From: Bacillota bacterium
GTDB lineage: Bacteria; Bacillota; Clostridia; Christensenellales; SZUA-584
Reading direction: 5' to 3'
Assembly: GCA_023459495.1 (NCBI GenBank)
Contig: JAEWTL010000021.1
Span: 100,447 to 164,446, forward strand
Length of the DNA: 64,000 nucleotides
The position numbers and the translations under genes were made by a program. The notes under the pieces are model-generated. The model worked only from the letters and a program-made list of their open reading frames with translations, was not told the DNA's origin and did no database searches. Shown here piece after piece: positions 53,555 through 61,724 of the stretch (positions are counted from its first letter, which is position 1; each line of letters opens with the position of its first letter).

Positions 53555-54409
53555 TTATTTTCCTCCTTTGAGCGTCAATAGTACTTCCCTTAATATTTTG
53601 CAGGCAACCGCAGTCGAAACCCCACTCGGATCATATACTGGGGACAGCTCGTTAATGTCGCAGCCTACAATGTTTAGTTTGTCCAGTTGCATCACAGCAT
53701 TCAAAAGTTCTGCAAAAGATACACCACCTGCCTCAGGCGTGCCCGTACCCGGAAAAATACTTGGATCGAGAATATCCAGGTCCAGCGAAAAATAGACAGG
53801 TATACCGCCCAGCCGATTGATTATCTGATCAAAACCGGCCAGATCATAACGGTGCATTACAGTATGAGCCCTTGAAAATTCGAACTCATGCTTTTCGCCG
53901 CTCCGAATGCCAAACTGATAAATTCTACCGTCGCCGATCTTCTCCCATATCCTGCGCATTACCGTAGAGTGCGAAAGCTTTTCGCCCAGATACTCATCCC
54001 GCAAATCGGTATGCGCATCAAGATGGATGATACTCAGATCAGGGTACTTCTCCAGAACCGCCGAAACAGCGGCCAGCGAAACCAGATGTTCCCCACCAAG
54101 CATGACAGGTATCTTATTCGCGCTAAGAATTTCAGTCGCGCATGCATGTATGATCTCCAGCACTTTTCCAGTGTTGCCAAACGGAAGCTCGAGATCACCT
54201 GTATCACAAACCCGGATATCGTTCAAATCCCTGTCCTGATACGGCGAATAGGTTTCGATACCAAAGGAGTCGCTGCGAATTGCGGAGGGGCCAAACCTTG
54301 TGCCGGGCCGGAATGAGGTCGTACCATCAAATGGAGCGCCAAAGAGCACGATGTCTGCGTCCTCAAATTCGCTGTCGCAGCCGATGAAGGTCTGGACATT
54401 TCTATTCAT
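53555..54409 (-). CDS. speB: Agmatinase
   Basis: Manganese ureohydrolase converting agmatine to putrescine and urea. 284 residues with GAPFDGTTSFRPGTRFGP, GGEHLV (His ligand), HLDAHTDLRDEY and SLDLDILDPS (Asp ligands). The first gene pair speA-speB makes agmatine the likely substrate over arginine or formiminoglutamate. Overlaps speE by 8 nt. Confidence 0.93.
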   Translation of the reverse strand: MNRNVQTFIGCDSEFEDADIVLFGAPFDGTTSFRPGTRFGPSAIRSDSFGIETYSPYQDRDLNDIRVCDTGDLELPFGNTGKVLEIIHACATEILSANKIPVMLGGEHLVSLAAVSAVLEKYPDLSIIHLDAHTDLRDEYLGEKLSHSTVMRRIWEKIGDGRIYQFGIRSGEKHEFEFSRAHTVMHRYDLAGFDQIINRLGGIPVYFSLDLDILDPSIFPGTGTPEAGGVSFAELLNAVMQLDKLNIVGCDINELSPVYDPSGVSTAVACKILREVLLTLKGGK

Positions 54410-55262
54410 CGTTCTCGCACTCCTTTAAAAGCTTCTCTACATAGTTGGGAAGATAAAACGCGCCGCGATGCAAATTCGTGTTATAGTAATTTGTATTTAA
54501 GCCAAAAGCGTTCCATCTGGCGGCGTTCAAATCTTTCAGCGGATGAACTTTCTTCGAAGCAAACCCGAAGAGCCAGTGGCCCGAGGGATACGTAGGGATA
54601 TGGGCCTGATACACCCGGCTGACCGGAAAAGACTTTACGATCCGCGCATGGGCACGCTTCATGGCTTCCGCGTCGTTATCGTAGAAGGGACTTTCGTGCT
54701 GGTTAACCATAATACCGTCTTCCTGCAATGCCTTATAGCAGTTCCCATAGAATTCCTTGGTAAACAGGCCTTCCCCGGGACCGAAAGGATCGGTAGAGTC
54801 CACAATGATGATATCGTACTGGTTCTCACACCGACGGATGAACTTCATACCATCCTGATAATATATACTGACCCGAGGGTCATCGAAGCAGCAAGCCGTT
54901 TTTGGCAGATACTCTTTGCAGACGTCCACCACCATTTTGTCAATCTCGACCAGATCGATCTTTTGGATTGAATCGTACTTTGCCAGCTCGCGGACAACGC
55001 CTCCGTCTCCGGCCCCAATCACAAGTATATTCCGGGCATCGGGATGCACAGCCATGGGGACATGGGTGATCATCTCGTGATAGATGAACTCGTCCTTTTC
55101 GGTCAGCATCATAAAACCATCCAGCGTCAGAAACCTGCCGAACTCTTCGGACTCGAAGACGTCGATACGCTGGAAATCGCTCTGACCGCTGAAGACCTGC
55201 CTGTCAACCTTAATCGAAAACCGCACCTTATCCGTGTGGTTTTCGCTGTACCAAAGCTCCAT
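54402..55262 (-). CDS. speE: Spermidine synthase
   Basis: Transfers aminopropyl from decarboxylated SAM to putrescine. 286 residues with the polyamine synthase signature region VIGAGDGGVVREL, VEIDKMVVDVCKEYLP, and IIVDSTDPFGPGEGLFTKEFY (catalytic Asp and putrescine-binding DSTDP). N-terminal ELWYSENHTDKVRFSIKVDRQ is typical. Start shares one base with the speA stop. Confidence 0.96.
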   Translation of the reverse strand: MELWYSENHTDKVRFSIKVDRQVFSGQSDFQRIDVFESEEFGRFLTLDGFMMLTEKDEFIYHEMITHVPMAVHPDARNILVIGAGDGGVVRELAKYDSIQKIDLVEIDKMVVDVCKEYLPKTACCFDDPRVSIYYQDGMKFIRRCENQYDIIIVDSTDPFGPGEGLFTKEFYGNCYKALQEDGIMVNQHESPFYDNDAEAMKRAHARIVKSFPVSRVYQAHIPTYPSGHWLFGFASKKVHPLKDLNAARWNAFGLNTNYYNTNLHRGAFYLPNYVEKLLKECENDE

Positions 55263-56713
55263 CAGTTTCCTCCTTTCAGTACGTTCAGCCGGTTGATCTC
55301 CATATCCTCCGGCCCTGTCAGTGAGCAGCCCTTTTCTTTGCAGTAGAAGATATAGTCCGCTATGTCCTGCGTGATCTTTTCACCAGGCGCCAGAATGGGA
55401 ATACCCGGCGGATAGCACATCACAAATTCGCAGCACACCTCCCCTATGGCCTTGCGAATTTCCACGCTTTCCTTATCCGCATAGAATGCCTGTTGCGGCG
55501 GCAGCACCACCTGCGGTGGGATGTACTCGTGCTTCATCAGCGAAGCTTTGTCCCGTTTGTATATGCGCCTGATCTCGGCGAGTGCGCCGATGAGTCGTTC
55601 CACGTTCTTGTAGCTGTCGCCCACTGAGACATACGCCAGAATATTGGCCAGATCACCAAACTCGATCTGGATATCGTACTCGTCCCGCAGCAGGTCATAG
55701 ACCTCAATGCCCGCCAGCCCCACATCCAGCGTATTGACCGAAAGCTTGGTGATGTCAAAATCGTAAATGCTGTCCCCATTGATCAGTTCCTTGCCATACG
55801 CATCGTAATCGCTGATCTGGTTAATCTCTTCCCTTGCATATTCCGTAAGCTCGATTACCCTGTTAAATATATCTTTGCCATGCAGGGCCAGATTCCTCCT
55901 TGAAATATCCAGACTGGACAGTAGCAGGTACGAGGCGCTTGTCGTCTGGGTCAGGTTGATGATCTGCCTCACATAGTTGGCGTTGACTTCATCTCCGCAC
56001 AGCAAAAACGAGCTTTGTGTGAGCGAACCGCCGGATTTATGCATGCTGACTGATGCCATATCCGCGCCTGCCGCCATGGCCGATACCGGAAGGTGTTCTC
56101 CAAAGTAGAAGTGCGTCCCGTGGGCCTCATCCACCAGCACGAGCATGCCCTGTTCATGAGCAAGGCGGGTAATCTCCCGGATATCCGAACAGATGCCGTA
56201 GTACGTAGGATTGTTGATAAATACCGCTTTGGCGTCTTTGTTCTCCTCAATCGCAGCTTTCACATCGGCAACACTCATGCCCAGCGAGATTCCCAACCGG
56301 TCGTTCGTCTGAGGATTAATATAGACTGGTATCGCACCACAAAGGATCAGTGCATTGATCACGCTGCGGTGTACGTTGCGCGGCAGGATGATTTTGTCGT
56401 CCTTTTTAACCGCGGAGAGGATCATGGCCTGCACGGCGGAGGTGGTCCCACCTACCATGAAGAAAGCATGAGCAGCGCCGAAAGCGTCGGCGGCAATCTC
56501 CTCGGCTTCCTTGATGACGCTGACCGGGTGGCAGAGGTTATCCAGCGGCTTCATGGAGTTTACGTCTACCGTGAGGCACTTCTCTCCCAGAAAATCAACA
56601 AGCTGGAAGTTGCCTTTCCCGCGCTTATGTCCCGGTACGTCAAACGGAACAATCCGCATCTTCTTAAATTCATTCAGCGCTTCAAATATCGGAGCCCTGT
56701 TCTGATCTTTCAA
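55262..56713 (-). CDS. speA: Arginine decarboxylase (fold-type I, short form)
   Basis: PLP enzyme making agmatine from arginine. 483 residues from TTG 56713 (GGGAAAGAG upstream). Pattern close to B. subtilis SpeA: FDVPGHKRGKG, GTTSAVQAMILSAVKKDDKIILPRNVHRS, NPTYYGICSDI, VDEAHGTHFYFGEHLP, and SVSMHKSGGSLTQSS with the Schiff-base Lys. Lysine or ornithine use cannot be excluded by sequence alone, but the agmatinase in the operon supports arginine. Confidence 0.93.
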   Translation of the reverse strand: MKDQNRAPIFEALNEFKKMRIVPFDVPGHKRGKGNFQLVDFLGEKCLTVDVNSMKPLDNLCHPVSVIKEAEEIAADAFGAAHAFFMVGGTTSAVQAMILSAVKKDDKIILPRNVHRSVINALILCGAIPVYINPQTNDRLGISLGMSVADVKAAIEENKDAKAVFINNPTYYGICSDIREITRLAHEQGMLVLVDEAHGTHFYFGEHLPVSAMAAGADMASVSMHKSGGSLTQSSFLLCGDEVNANYVRQIINLTQTTSASYLLLSSLDISRRNLALHGKDIFNRVIELTEYAREEINQISDYDAYGKELINGDSIYDFDITKLSVNTLDVGLAGIEVYDLLRDEYDIQIEFGDLANILAYVSVGDSYKNVERLIGALAEIRRIYKRDKASLMKHEYIPPQVVLPPQQAFYADKESVEIRKAIGEVCCEFVMCYPPGIPILAPGEKITQDIADYIFYCKEKGCSLTGPEDMEINRLNVLKGGN

Positions 56714-56726
56714 TTACTCTTTCCCT

Positions 56727-57491
56727 TCAATAAACATTCATACCGCTGAAGATTTCGATCATCTCCCGCCTTAAGTTGTCGGTGATGCTTAGCCTCGTCC
56801 GCGGGGCCAGTTCGTATACATCTGCATTAAACAGGTAGTTCTGCAGGTCCACATCTTTGATCAGCATCTTGGTATGAAAGATGTTCGACTGATACATGTT
56901 CACATCAATCGCGTCATATTTCTGCAGCGTCTGCGGATCGATATAATCCTGTATGGATGTGATCCTATGGTCAATAAACAGCTTCCTGCCATTCAGGTCA
57001 CGCGTGAACCCTCTCACTTTATAGTCGAGGGTGATGATATCCGAATCAAAGCTGCCCAGCAGAAAATCCAGCGTAGAAAGCGGAGTAATCTCTCCGCAGG
57101 TGGCCACGTCGATATCCACCCGGAACGTGGCGATGGATGTTTCGGGATGATACTCCGGATAGGTGTGCACCGTAACATGGCTCTTATCTAAATGCGCAAC
57201 CACGGTTTCACCGCTACGGTTAAGCACCATGCTCTCGTCCGCAATCAAAAAGGTTACGCTTGCCCCCTGCGGCTCGTAGTCCTGCTTGGATACGTTGAGC
57301 GCTGTTGCGCCGATCATTTCAGTCAGCGTCGATAATATATTGGTAAGACGGTCGGAGTTATACTGTTCGTCGATATAAGCAATATAATCCTTTTGCTCGC
57401 GTTCGGTTTTGGCGTAGCAAACGTCATAAATATTGAAGCTCAGAGACTTTGTCAGGTTGTTAAATCCATACAGCTGCATTTTGTTCTCCAT
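56727..57491 (-). CDS. speD: S-adenosylmethionine decarboxylase proenzyme
   Basis: Pyruvoyl enzyme that makes the aminopropyl donor for SpeE. About 254 residues, the long class close to E. coli SpeD (264): LYGFNNLTKSLSFNIYDVCYAKT, DYEPQGASVT, the self-cleavage site LDKSH (Ser104 becomes pyruvoyl), CGEITPLSTLDFLLGS, DYKVRGFTRDLNG. Start ATG 57491 (GGGCGAGG upstream) or ATG 57479, both plausible; the frame to 57563 is likely leader. First gene of the polyamine operon, behind two possible promoters and a folded leader. Confidence 0.95.
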   Translation of the reverse strand: MENKMQLYGFNNLTKSLSFNIYDVCYAKTEREQKDYIAYIDEQYNSDRLTNILSTLTEMIGATALNVSKQDYEPQGASVTFLIADESMVLNRSGETVVAHLDKSHVTVHTYPEYHPETSIATFRVDIDVATCGEITPLSTLDFLLGSFDSDIITLDYKVRGFTRDLNGRKLFIDHRITSIQDYIDPQTLQKYDAIDVNMYQSNIFHTKMLIKDVDLQNYLFNADVYELAPRTRLSITDNLRREMIEIFSGMNVY

Positions 57492-57612
57492 AATAACCTC
57501 GCCCAAATAAAAAGATACATTGCGTATACCGCGATGCATCTTGAATTGGTCAGTTTTGTGCATTATTTATTACAGATAAACTGCTTTTATTTATTCACTT
57601 CGTTCAGAGTCT

Positions 57613-57621
57613 ATTATAGCA
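57613..57621 (-). promoter_or_regulatory. Possible second promoter of speD (extended -10)
   Basis: On the minus strand, TGCTATAAT (57621-57613), about 120 nt before speD, with no good -35. It would bypass the folded leader upstream. Confidence 0.5.
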
Positions 57622-57639
57622 AGAACTACTTTTACTACT

Positions 57640-57830
57640 CTTATTGACCGTTTCACAAGCTGTGCATCCAGGTACACATTTCGGTTATGAAGTAACCAAC
57701 TTATAAAATTTGCGCTTTTAACGCAATCAATAATGTGGCTTTCGCCACGTTCGGCAGTTGACCCGGCTGTCCGTATGGCCTTGGCTCTTTACAGAGCGGT
57801 CAAGTAGTTCCTGTTCTCCACAAGAAACTT
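57640..57830 (-). ncRNA. Structured leader RNA upstream of speD (candidate riboswitch)
   Basis: This fills most of the 447-nt gap between the deacetylase and speD. On the minus strand, after the promoter at 57836-57864, the transcript can form a junction: closing helix UUGACC / GGUCAA (57803-57798 with 57763-57758), enclosing GCUCU-GUAA-AGAGC (57797-57784) and a GGC/GCC arm with UACGGACAG in its loop; then GUGGC-GAAA-GCCAC (57748-57735), UUGCG...CGCAA (57726-57710), GGUUA-CUUCA-UAACC (57697-57683) and UGUG...CACA (57678-57661). Two loops are GNRA tetraloops. It does not match the SAM, guanidine, M-box, lysine, glycine, preQ1, T-box or 6S consensus patterns I know. Regulation of the polyamine operon is inferred from position. 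Confidence 0.6.
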
Positions 57831-57835
57831 TTATA

Positions 57836-57864
57836 TGTATAACACAGTACAGCTGTTTTGTCAA
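57836..57864 (-). promoter_or_regulatory. Sigma-A promoter of the speD leader
   Basis: On the minus strand, TTGACA (57864-57859), 17-nt spacer, TATACA (57841-57836). The first arm of the folded leader begins about 30 nt downstream. Confidence 0.85.
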
Positions 57865-57938
57865 ATAACCTTGCTTTAGTTTTTGCTAACAGAGCGTAAA
57901 TAATAAAAAATGTCGGTCCTTGATAAATATTGGATAAG

Positions 57939-58637
57939 TCAGGACGATGCTAGTAACTCTCCCACTGTGACAAATTGATAACCCTCTTCCAGCAAGGAAT
58001 GTATAATGATGGGTACTGCATCGCGTTCGTCTTCATTGTACATGATATGCAACAGAATAATAGATCCGGGCTGCACCTGCCGAATCACCGCATCCGCAAT
58101 ATCTTCCGGTTTTTCATCGCCTGAAACTTCAACGTTCCACGTGATTGTCGTCATATCACGCTTCGCCAAAGCCATCGGCAGGAGCAACAACTTCTTGCAA
58201 TTCGGGGGCCGAAAATATATCATTCCCTCATACCCAGCATCCCTAATCAGCGCATTTGTGCGATCTATCTCATTTGAAATCCATTCTGAATTTTTAAACA
58301 CCATCCGCTGATGTGAATACGAATGGTTCCCGATTTGGTGTCCGGCCGCAACGATGGTCTTTGCGGTCTCCAGGTTTTTCTCTATCGATTCGCCTGTTAA
58401 AAAGAAGGTGCACTTCACGTCAAGTTCATCAAGCATCTCCAGTATCTCACCAGTGTTCACTGACGGGCCGTCGTCAAATGTGAGCGCAATCAGCTTCTGA
58501 TCTGTATCTTTGTGCGTTACGATCTTTCCAGCAAGCTGAAAACCACGCGCGTTCATTAGGAAGTATAAGCTTGAGCATAGAATGGCAATAGCGCAAACAA
58601 CGATGAACACTTTGAATAATACTCTGCTTTTGCGCAT
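57939..58637 (-). CDS. Polysaccharide deacetylase (NodB domain)
   Basis: Probable peptidoglycan or glycan deacetylase outside the membrane. 232 residues: signal-anchor helix at about 8-27, then the NodB domain with TFDDGPS (catalytic Asp and metal Asp), HQIGNHSYSH (two His ligands), RPPNCK (motif 3, where the usual Gly-Arg differs), and ILLHIM (His of motif 5, usually LLHD). The metal triad is complete, while the motif 3 and 5 changes leave some doubt about activity. A weak stem GTCCT/AGGAC with a T-run follows the stop. Confidence 0.88.
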   Translation of the reverse strand: MRKSRVLFKVFIVVCAIAILCSSLYFLMNARGFQLAGKIVTHKDTDQKLIALTFDDGPSVNTGEILEMLDELDVKCTFFLTGESIEKNLETAKTIVAAGHQIGNHSYSHQRMVFKNSEWISNEIDRTNALIRDAGYEGMIYFRPPNCKKLLLLPMALAKRDMTTITWNVEVSGDEKPEDIADAVIRQVQPGSIILLHIMYNEDERDAVPIIIHSLLEEGYQFVTVGELLASS

Positions 58638-58667
58638 AACGTCACTACTCCCCTCAATAGGCGGACA

Positions 58668-59576
58668 TCAACTCTCCCCTGCAACACTTTCAATGTCCCG
58701 CGCGATCTGCTCTTTGAGTATCTGGGCATCACTGAATTTGATTTCATCCCGAATGCGGCGATAGAAACGTATTGTAAGTTCCTCCCCATAAAGCTCTCGT
58801 TCAAGGCCGATAATATGTACTTCTACAGTTTCACGCCCGCTGTTTGAAACCGTAGGGTTCACCCCGATATTGCATACGCCGCGATACTCCTTGCCGCCCG
58901 ACTCAACGTTCACGGCATATACGCCTTTCCGGGGCAGTAGCTTCTCCTTACCGACCACGAGATTGGCGGTTGGATACAGCAGCCGGTGCCCGATCCCGCG
59001 TCCCTTGCCCACAACGCCGCTTACGCCGTACGAATATCCCAGCAGCTTGTTCGCACGTTCGATGCTGCCAGCAGAAAGGCATTCGCGGATGCGCGTAGAG
59101 CTCACTGGCTCACCCTCCACAAACACAGGAGGCACGATACATACGTCAAAACCCAGCCGTTGTCCCGCTTCCTGCAGCGTCTCAGCGTTGCCGTTGGCAT
59201 GCCAGCCATACGTAAAGTTGTAGCCAGCGATGACACGCTTGGGAGTAAATGCCCTGCAGATCATTTCAATGAAGGCTTCATGGCGTACCCCGGCTATCGT
59301 TTTGTCAAAATGGACTGCGCATAGATAGTCGACACCGGCCGTGCGCAACGCCTCCACCTTCTCATCCAACGTAAAAAGCCGCATGGGTCGCGGATCGGCA
59401 TTGAACAGCTCCATCGGCAGCGAGTCAAATGTAAATACAGCGGCTTCTCCGCCACTGCTCTTTGCCGCGTTGATTAATGCCATATGGCCGACATGCAGCC
59501 CGTCAAATGTACCGAGCGCAAGCGACAGGTTGTTAAAACGCAGCTTCCTTGCTTCGTTCAAAGAGATGACTTTCAT
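58668..59576 (-). CDS. ribF: Bifunctional riboflavin kinase / FAD synthetase
   Basis: Makes FMN then FAD. 302 residues: N-terminal nucleotidyltransferase domain with ALGTFDGLHVGHMALI and SSTRIRE, C-terminal flavokinase domain with GRGIGHRLLYPTANL, GVCNIGVNPT and EVHIIGLERELYG. It shares one base pair region with truB (adjacent stop/start) in the conserved infB-rbfA-nrnA-truB-ribF cluster. Confidence 0.96.
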   Translation of the reverse strand: MKVISLNEARKLRFNNLSLALGTFDGLHVGHMALINAAKSSGGEAAVFTFDSLPMELFNADPRPMRLFTLDEKVEALRTAGVDYLCAVHFDKTIAGVRHEAFIEMICRAFTPKRVIAGYNFTYGWHANGNAETLQEAGQRLGFDVCIVPPVFVEGEPVSSTRIRECLSAGSIERANKLLGYSYGVSGVVGKGRGIGHRLLYPTANLVVGKEKLLPRKGVYAVNVESGGKEYRGVCNIGVNPTVSNSGRETVEVHIIGLERELYGEELTIRFYRRIRDEIKFSDAQILKEQIARDIESVAGES

Positions 59577-60430
59577 CAGATGTCAACCAGCCTTGTATGA
59601 ATTTTCGCGATTCCTTGCTGAACGCTGCCGAGGCCGATAAATTCATTGCCGGCACAGATACGCACTATCGGCATATCCGGCAAATCTACGGCTACTCCCA
59701 TACCATTAAAAAGCTGCCCCCTGAAGTCCTTTGACGCTTCCACACGCGGCAACACATTCAGAAACGGCTCCATTGGAAACAAAGCTGCGGCGTCTGCGAT
59801 TTCGTCCAGCGTGACGGATTCAGAAATCGAAAGTCCGGCGCATTGCGTACGTGCCAGAAACGACATGGTCGCACACTGCCTGAGCGCGCGGCCTATATCT
59901 TCACATAAAGTACGGATGTAGGTGCCTTTGCCGCATAAGACGCGGATCCGATGCGCATCCGGAGAAGTTTGGCCAAGATACTCAATTTCGTATACCTCGA
60001 CTTCACGCCACTGTGGCGGAAGCTCCATACCTTTTCGCGCCAGCTCGTAGCGCTTTCTCCCATCCACTTTAACAGCAGAATAAGCGGGCGTTTCCTGCTT
60101 AATGCAGCCTATAAAGCTTTGAAGGATATGAGCAACGTCCTTTTCAGAAGGAAGCTGCTGTGAAGACGTCTCGATAACGCTGCCATAAGTATCGCCGGTA
60201 TCAGTACGTTTCCCGAATGTGAATTCGGCGATATATTCTTTACGCGCATTCATCATATAGGAAGAAATACGCGTGGCTTTTCCAATGCAGACCGGCAGTA
60301 CGCCGCAAGCGCCCGGATCGAGCGTACCCGTATGACCAATTTTTTTTATGCCGAGCTTTTTACGCAGCAGAACCACCGCGGTATTGGATGTCATGCCGGG
60401 AGGTTTAAGAAAATTGATAACGCCGTCCAT
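59576..60430 (-). CDS. truB: tRNA pseudouridine-55 synthase
   Basis: Forms pseudouridine 55 in the T loop of tRNAs. 284 residues with INFLKPPGMTSN, the catalytic motif HTGTLDPGACGVLPVC (Asp), YSAVKVDGRKRYELARKG and RVLCGKGTYIRTLCED. Length fits the short Bacillota form with a small PUA-like C-terminus. Confidence 0.96.
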   Translation of the reverse strand: MDGVINFLKPPGMTSNTAVVLLRKKLGIKKIGHTGTLDPGACGVLPVCIGKATRISSYMMNARKEYIAEFTFGKRTDTGDTYGSVIETSSQQLPSEKDVAHILQSFIGCIKQETPAYSAVKVDGRKRYELARKGMELPPQWREVEVYEIEYLGQTSPDAHRIRVLCGKGTYIRTLCEDIGRALRQCATMSFLARTQCAGLSISESVTLDEIADAAALFPMEPFLNVLPRVEASKDFRGQLFNGMGVAVDLPDMPIVRICAGNEFIGLGSVQQGIAKIHTRLVDI

Positions 60431-61389
60431 CAGAACAGTTCACGCACCTTTTCGAGCACGCTGTTTTTAACTTCTTCGAGCGTGCCGCCTGGACAGCAGC
60501 CTGAAGCATTGATGTGTCCGCCTCCGCCAAAAAACGCGGCCACAGCGCCAACATCATAACTGCCCTTGGAGCGCAGGCTGACTTTCACGCCGGTGCCCAG
60601 CTGACGAAAGAATACGGCAACCTGAGTTTCTTCGATTTCGCGGGCAAAATCAACGATGTTTTCACAGTCCGCACCTGTTGCGCCAATTTCTTCGAGGTCA
60701 CTCTGCAGCAATGTCAGATATGCAATTTGTCCGTCCAGATCAAGCTCCAGCCGAGAAAGTGATCGGGCAATCAGTTTGGTGGCAAGCAGAGAACGCCTGC
60801 GGAATAGTACGTCGGCCGTAGCGCGCAAATCGAACAGGCCTACGAGTTCAGAAACGTAAGCCATGCATTTACTGCTGGTATTGGAGTAGGTAAAGTTACC
60901 CGTATCGGTGGATATAGCGGTATAAAGATACTTCGCCGAAGCTTCATCAAAAACCCCACCTAAAGACCGGGCCAGTTCGAATATAATTTCGCCGGTAGAA
61001 CAAGCCTCCGCGATATAGTTCAGTTGCGCAAAGCTGTCATTTGTAGCATGATGGTCGATATTGATGGTCAGCGGCGCTTTCTTGAATACTTTAAGCAATT
61101 TGCCCAAACGGTTCTTATCCGCGCAGTCCACAGCGACGATAAGCGAATATGAACTGCTGATCTCGTTTGGTTGAAGCAGCCTGCATCCTTCAAAAAGCTC
61201 AGCATAACGCTTCGGCATTTCGTCATCGCAGGCCACGTCAATTATTTTTCCAGACTGCAGAAGTATACGCTGCAGCGCAAAAGTCGAACCCAATGTATCG
61301 CCGTCAGGCTGAATATGAGCAATCAGCAGGATGCTTTCCGCATCCTTAAGAGCCTTCCCGATATCTGAAAAACTGCAGTTCATCGTCAT
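60430..61389 (-). CDS. nrnA: DHH-family nanoRNase / pAp phosphatase NrnA
   Basis: Degrades 2-5 nt RNAs and dephosphorylates pAp. 319 residues: DHH domain with AHIQPDGDTLGS, AVDCADKNRLG, NIDHHATN (DHH triad), then DHHA1 domain with SLRSKGSYDVGAVAAFFGGGGHINASGC. Metal ligands are all present. Typically located between rbfA and truB in Bacillota. Confidence 0.95.
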   Translation of the reverse strand: MTMNCSFSDIGKALKDAESILLIAHIQPDGDTLGSTFALQRILLQSGKIIDVACDDEMPKRYAELFEGCRLLQPNEISSSYSLIVAVDCADKNRLGKLLKVFKKAPLTINIDHHATNDSFAQLNYIAEACSTGEIIFELARSLGGVFDEASAKYLYTAISTDTGNFTYSNTSSKCMAYVSELVGLFDLRATADVLFRRRSLLATKLIARSLSRLELDLDGQIAYLTLLQSDLEEIGATGADCENIVDFAREIEETQVAVFFRQLGTGVKVSLRSKGSYDVGAVAAFFGGGGHINASGCCPGGTLEEVKNSVLEKVRELF

Positions 61390-61724
61390 ACTTTCTTAAG
61401 CATTTCCGAAATTTTGCTGCTATATTCGATTGAGGTATCGAGAATAAACGTGATCTCAGGCAGTCGCCGAATGCGAAGGCGTGCTCCGATCTCGTTTTTA
61501 ATATAATGCTCCGCGTGAGTCAGCGATTCGATCGTGGACTTTTTGAGCTTGTCCGTATCGAATACGCTGATATACGCTTTGGCGTACTTTAAATCCTTCG
61601 TGATCTCCACATGGGTCACACTTGCCATTGCAGATACCCGAGGATCTTTAATATCATTTCGTATAATCTCGCTGAGAACACGCTTAAACTCTGTGCTGAT
61701 CGCAGCGATCCTGTCTTTGGACAC
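61386..61724 (-). CDS. rbfA: Ribosome-binding factor A
   Basis: KH-fold factor for 16S rRNA 5'-end maturation and cold growth. 112 residues with RVLSEIIRNDIKDPRV, VTHVEITKDLKYAKAYISVF and IRRLPEITFILDTSIEYSSKI, all family signatures. It directly follows infB and overlaps nrnA by 4 nt. Confidence 0.96.
   Translation of the reverse strand: MSKDRIAAISTEFKRVLSEIIRNDIKDPRVSAMASVTHVEITKDLKYAKAYISVFDTDKLKKSTIESLTHAEHYIKNEIGARLRIRRLPEITFILDTSIEYSSKISEMLKKV

Noticed and set aside
57640..57830. Assignment of the speD leader to M-box, guanidine, SAM or 6S RNA
   Set aside because: Short similarities such as GGGUCAAC exist, but the other required core segments of those classes are absent.
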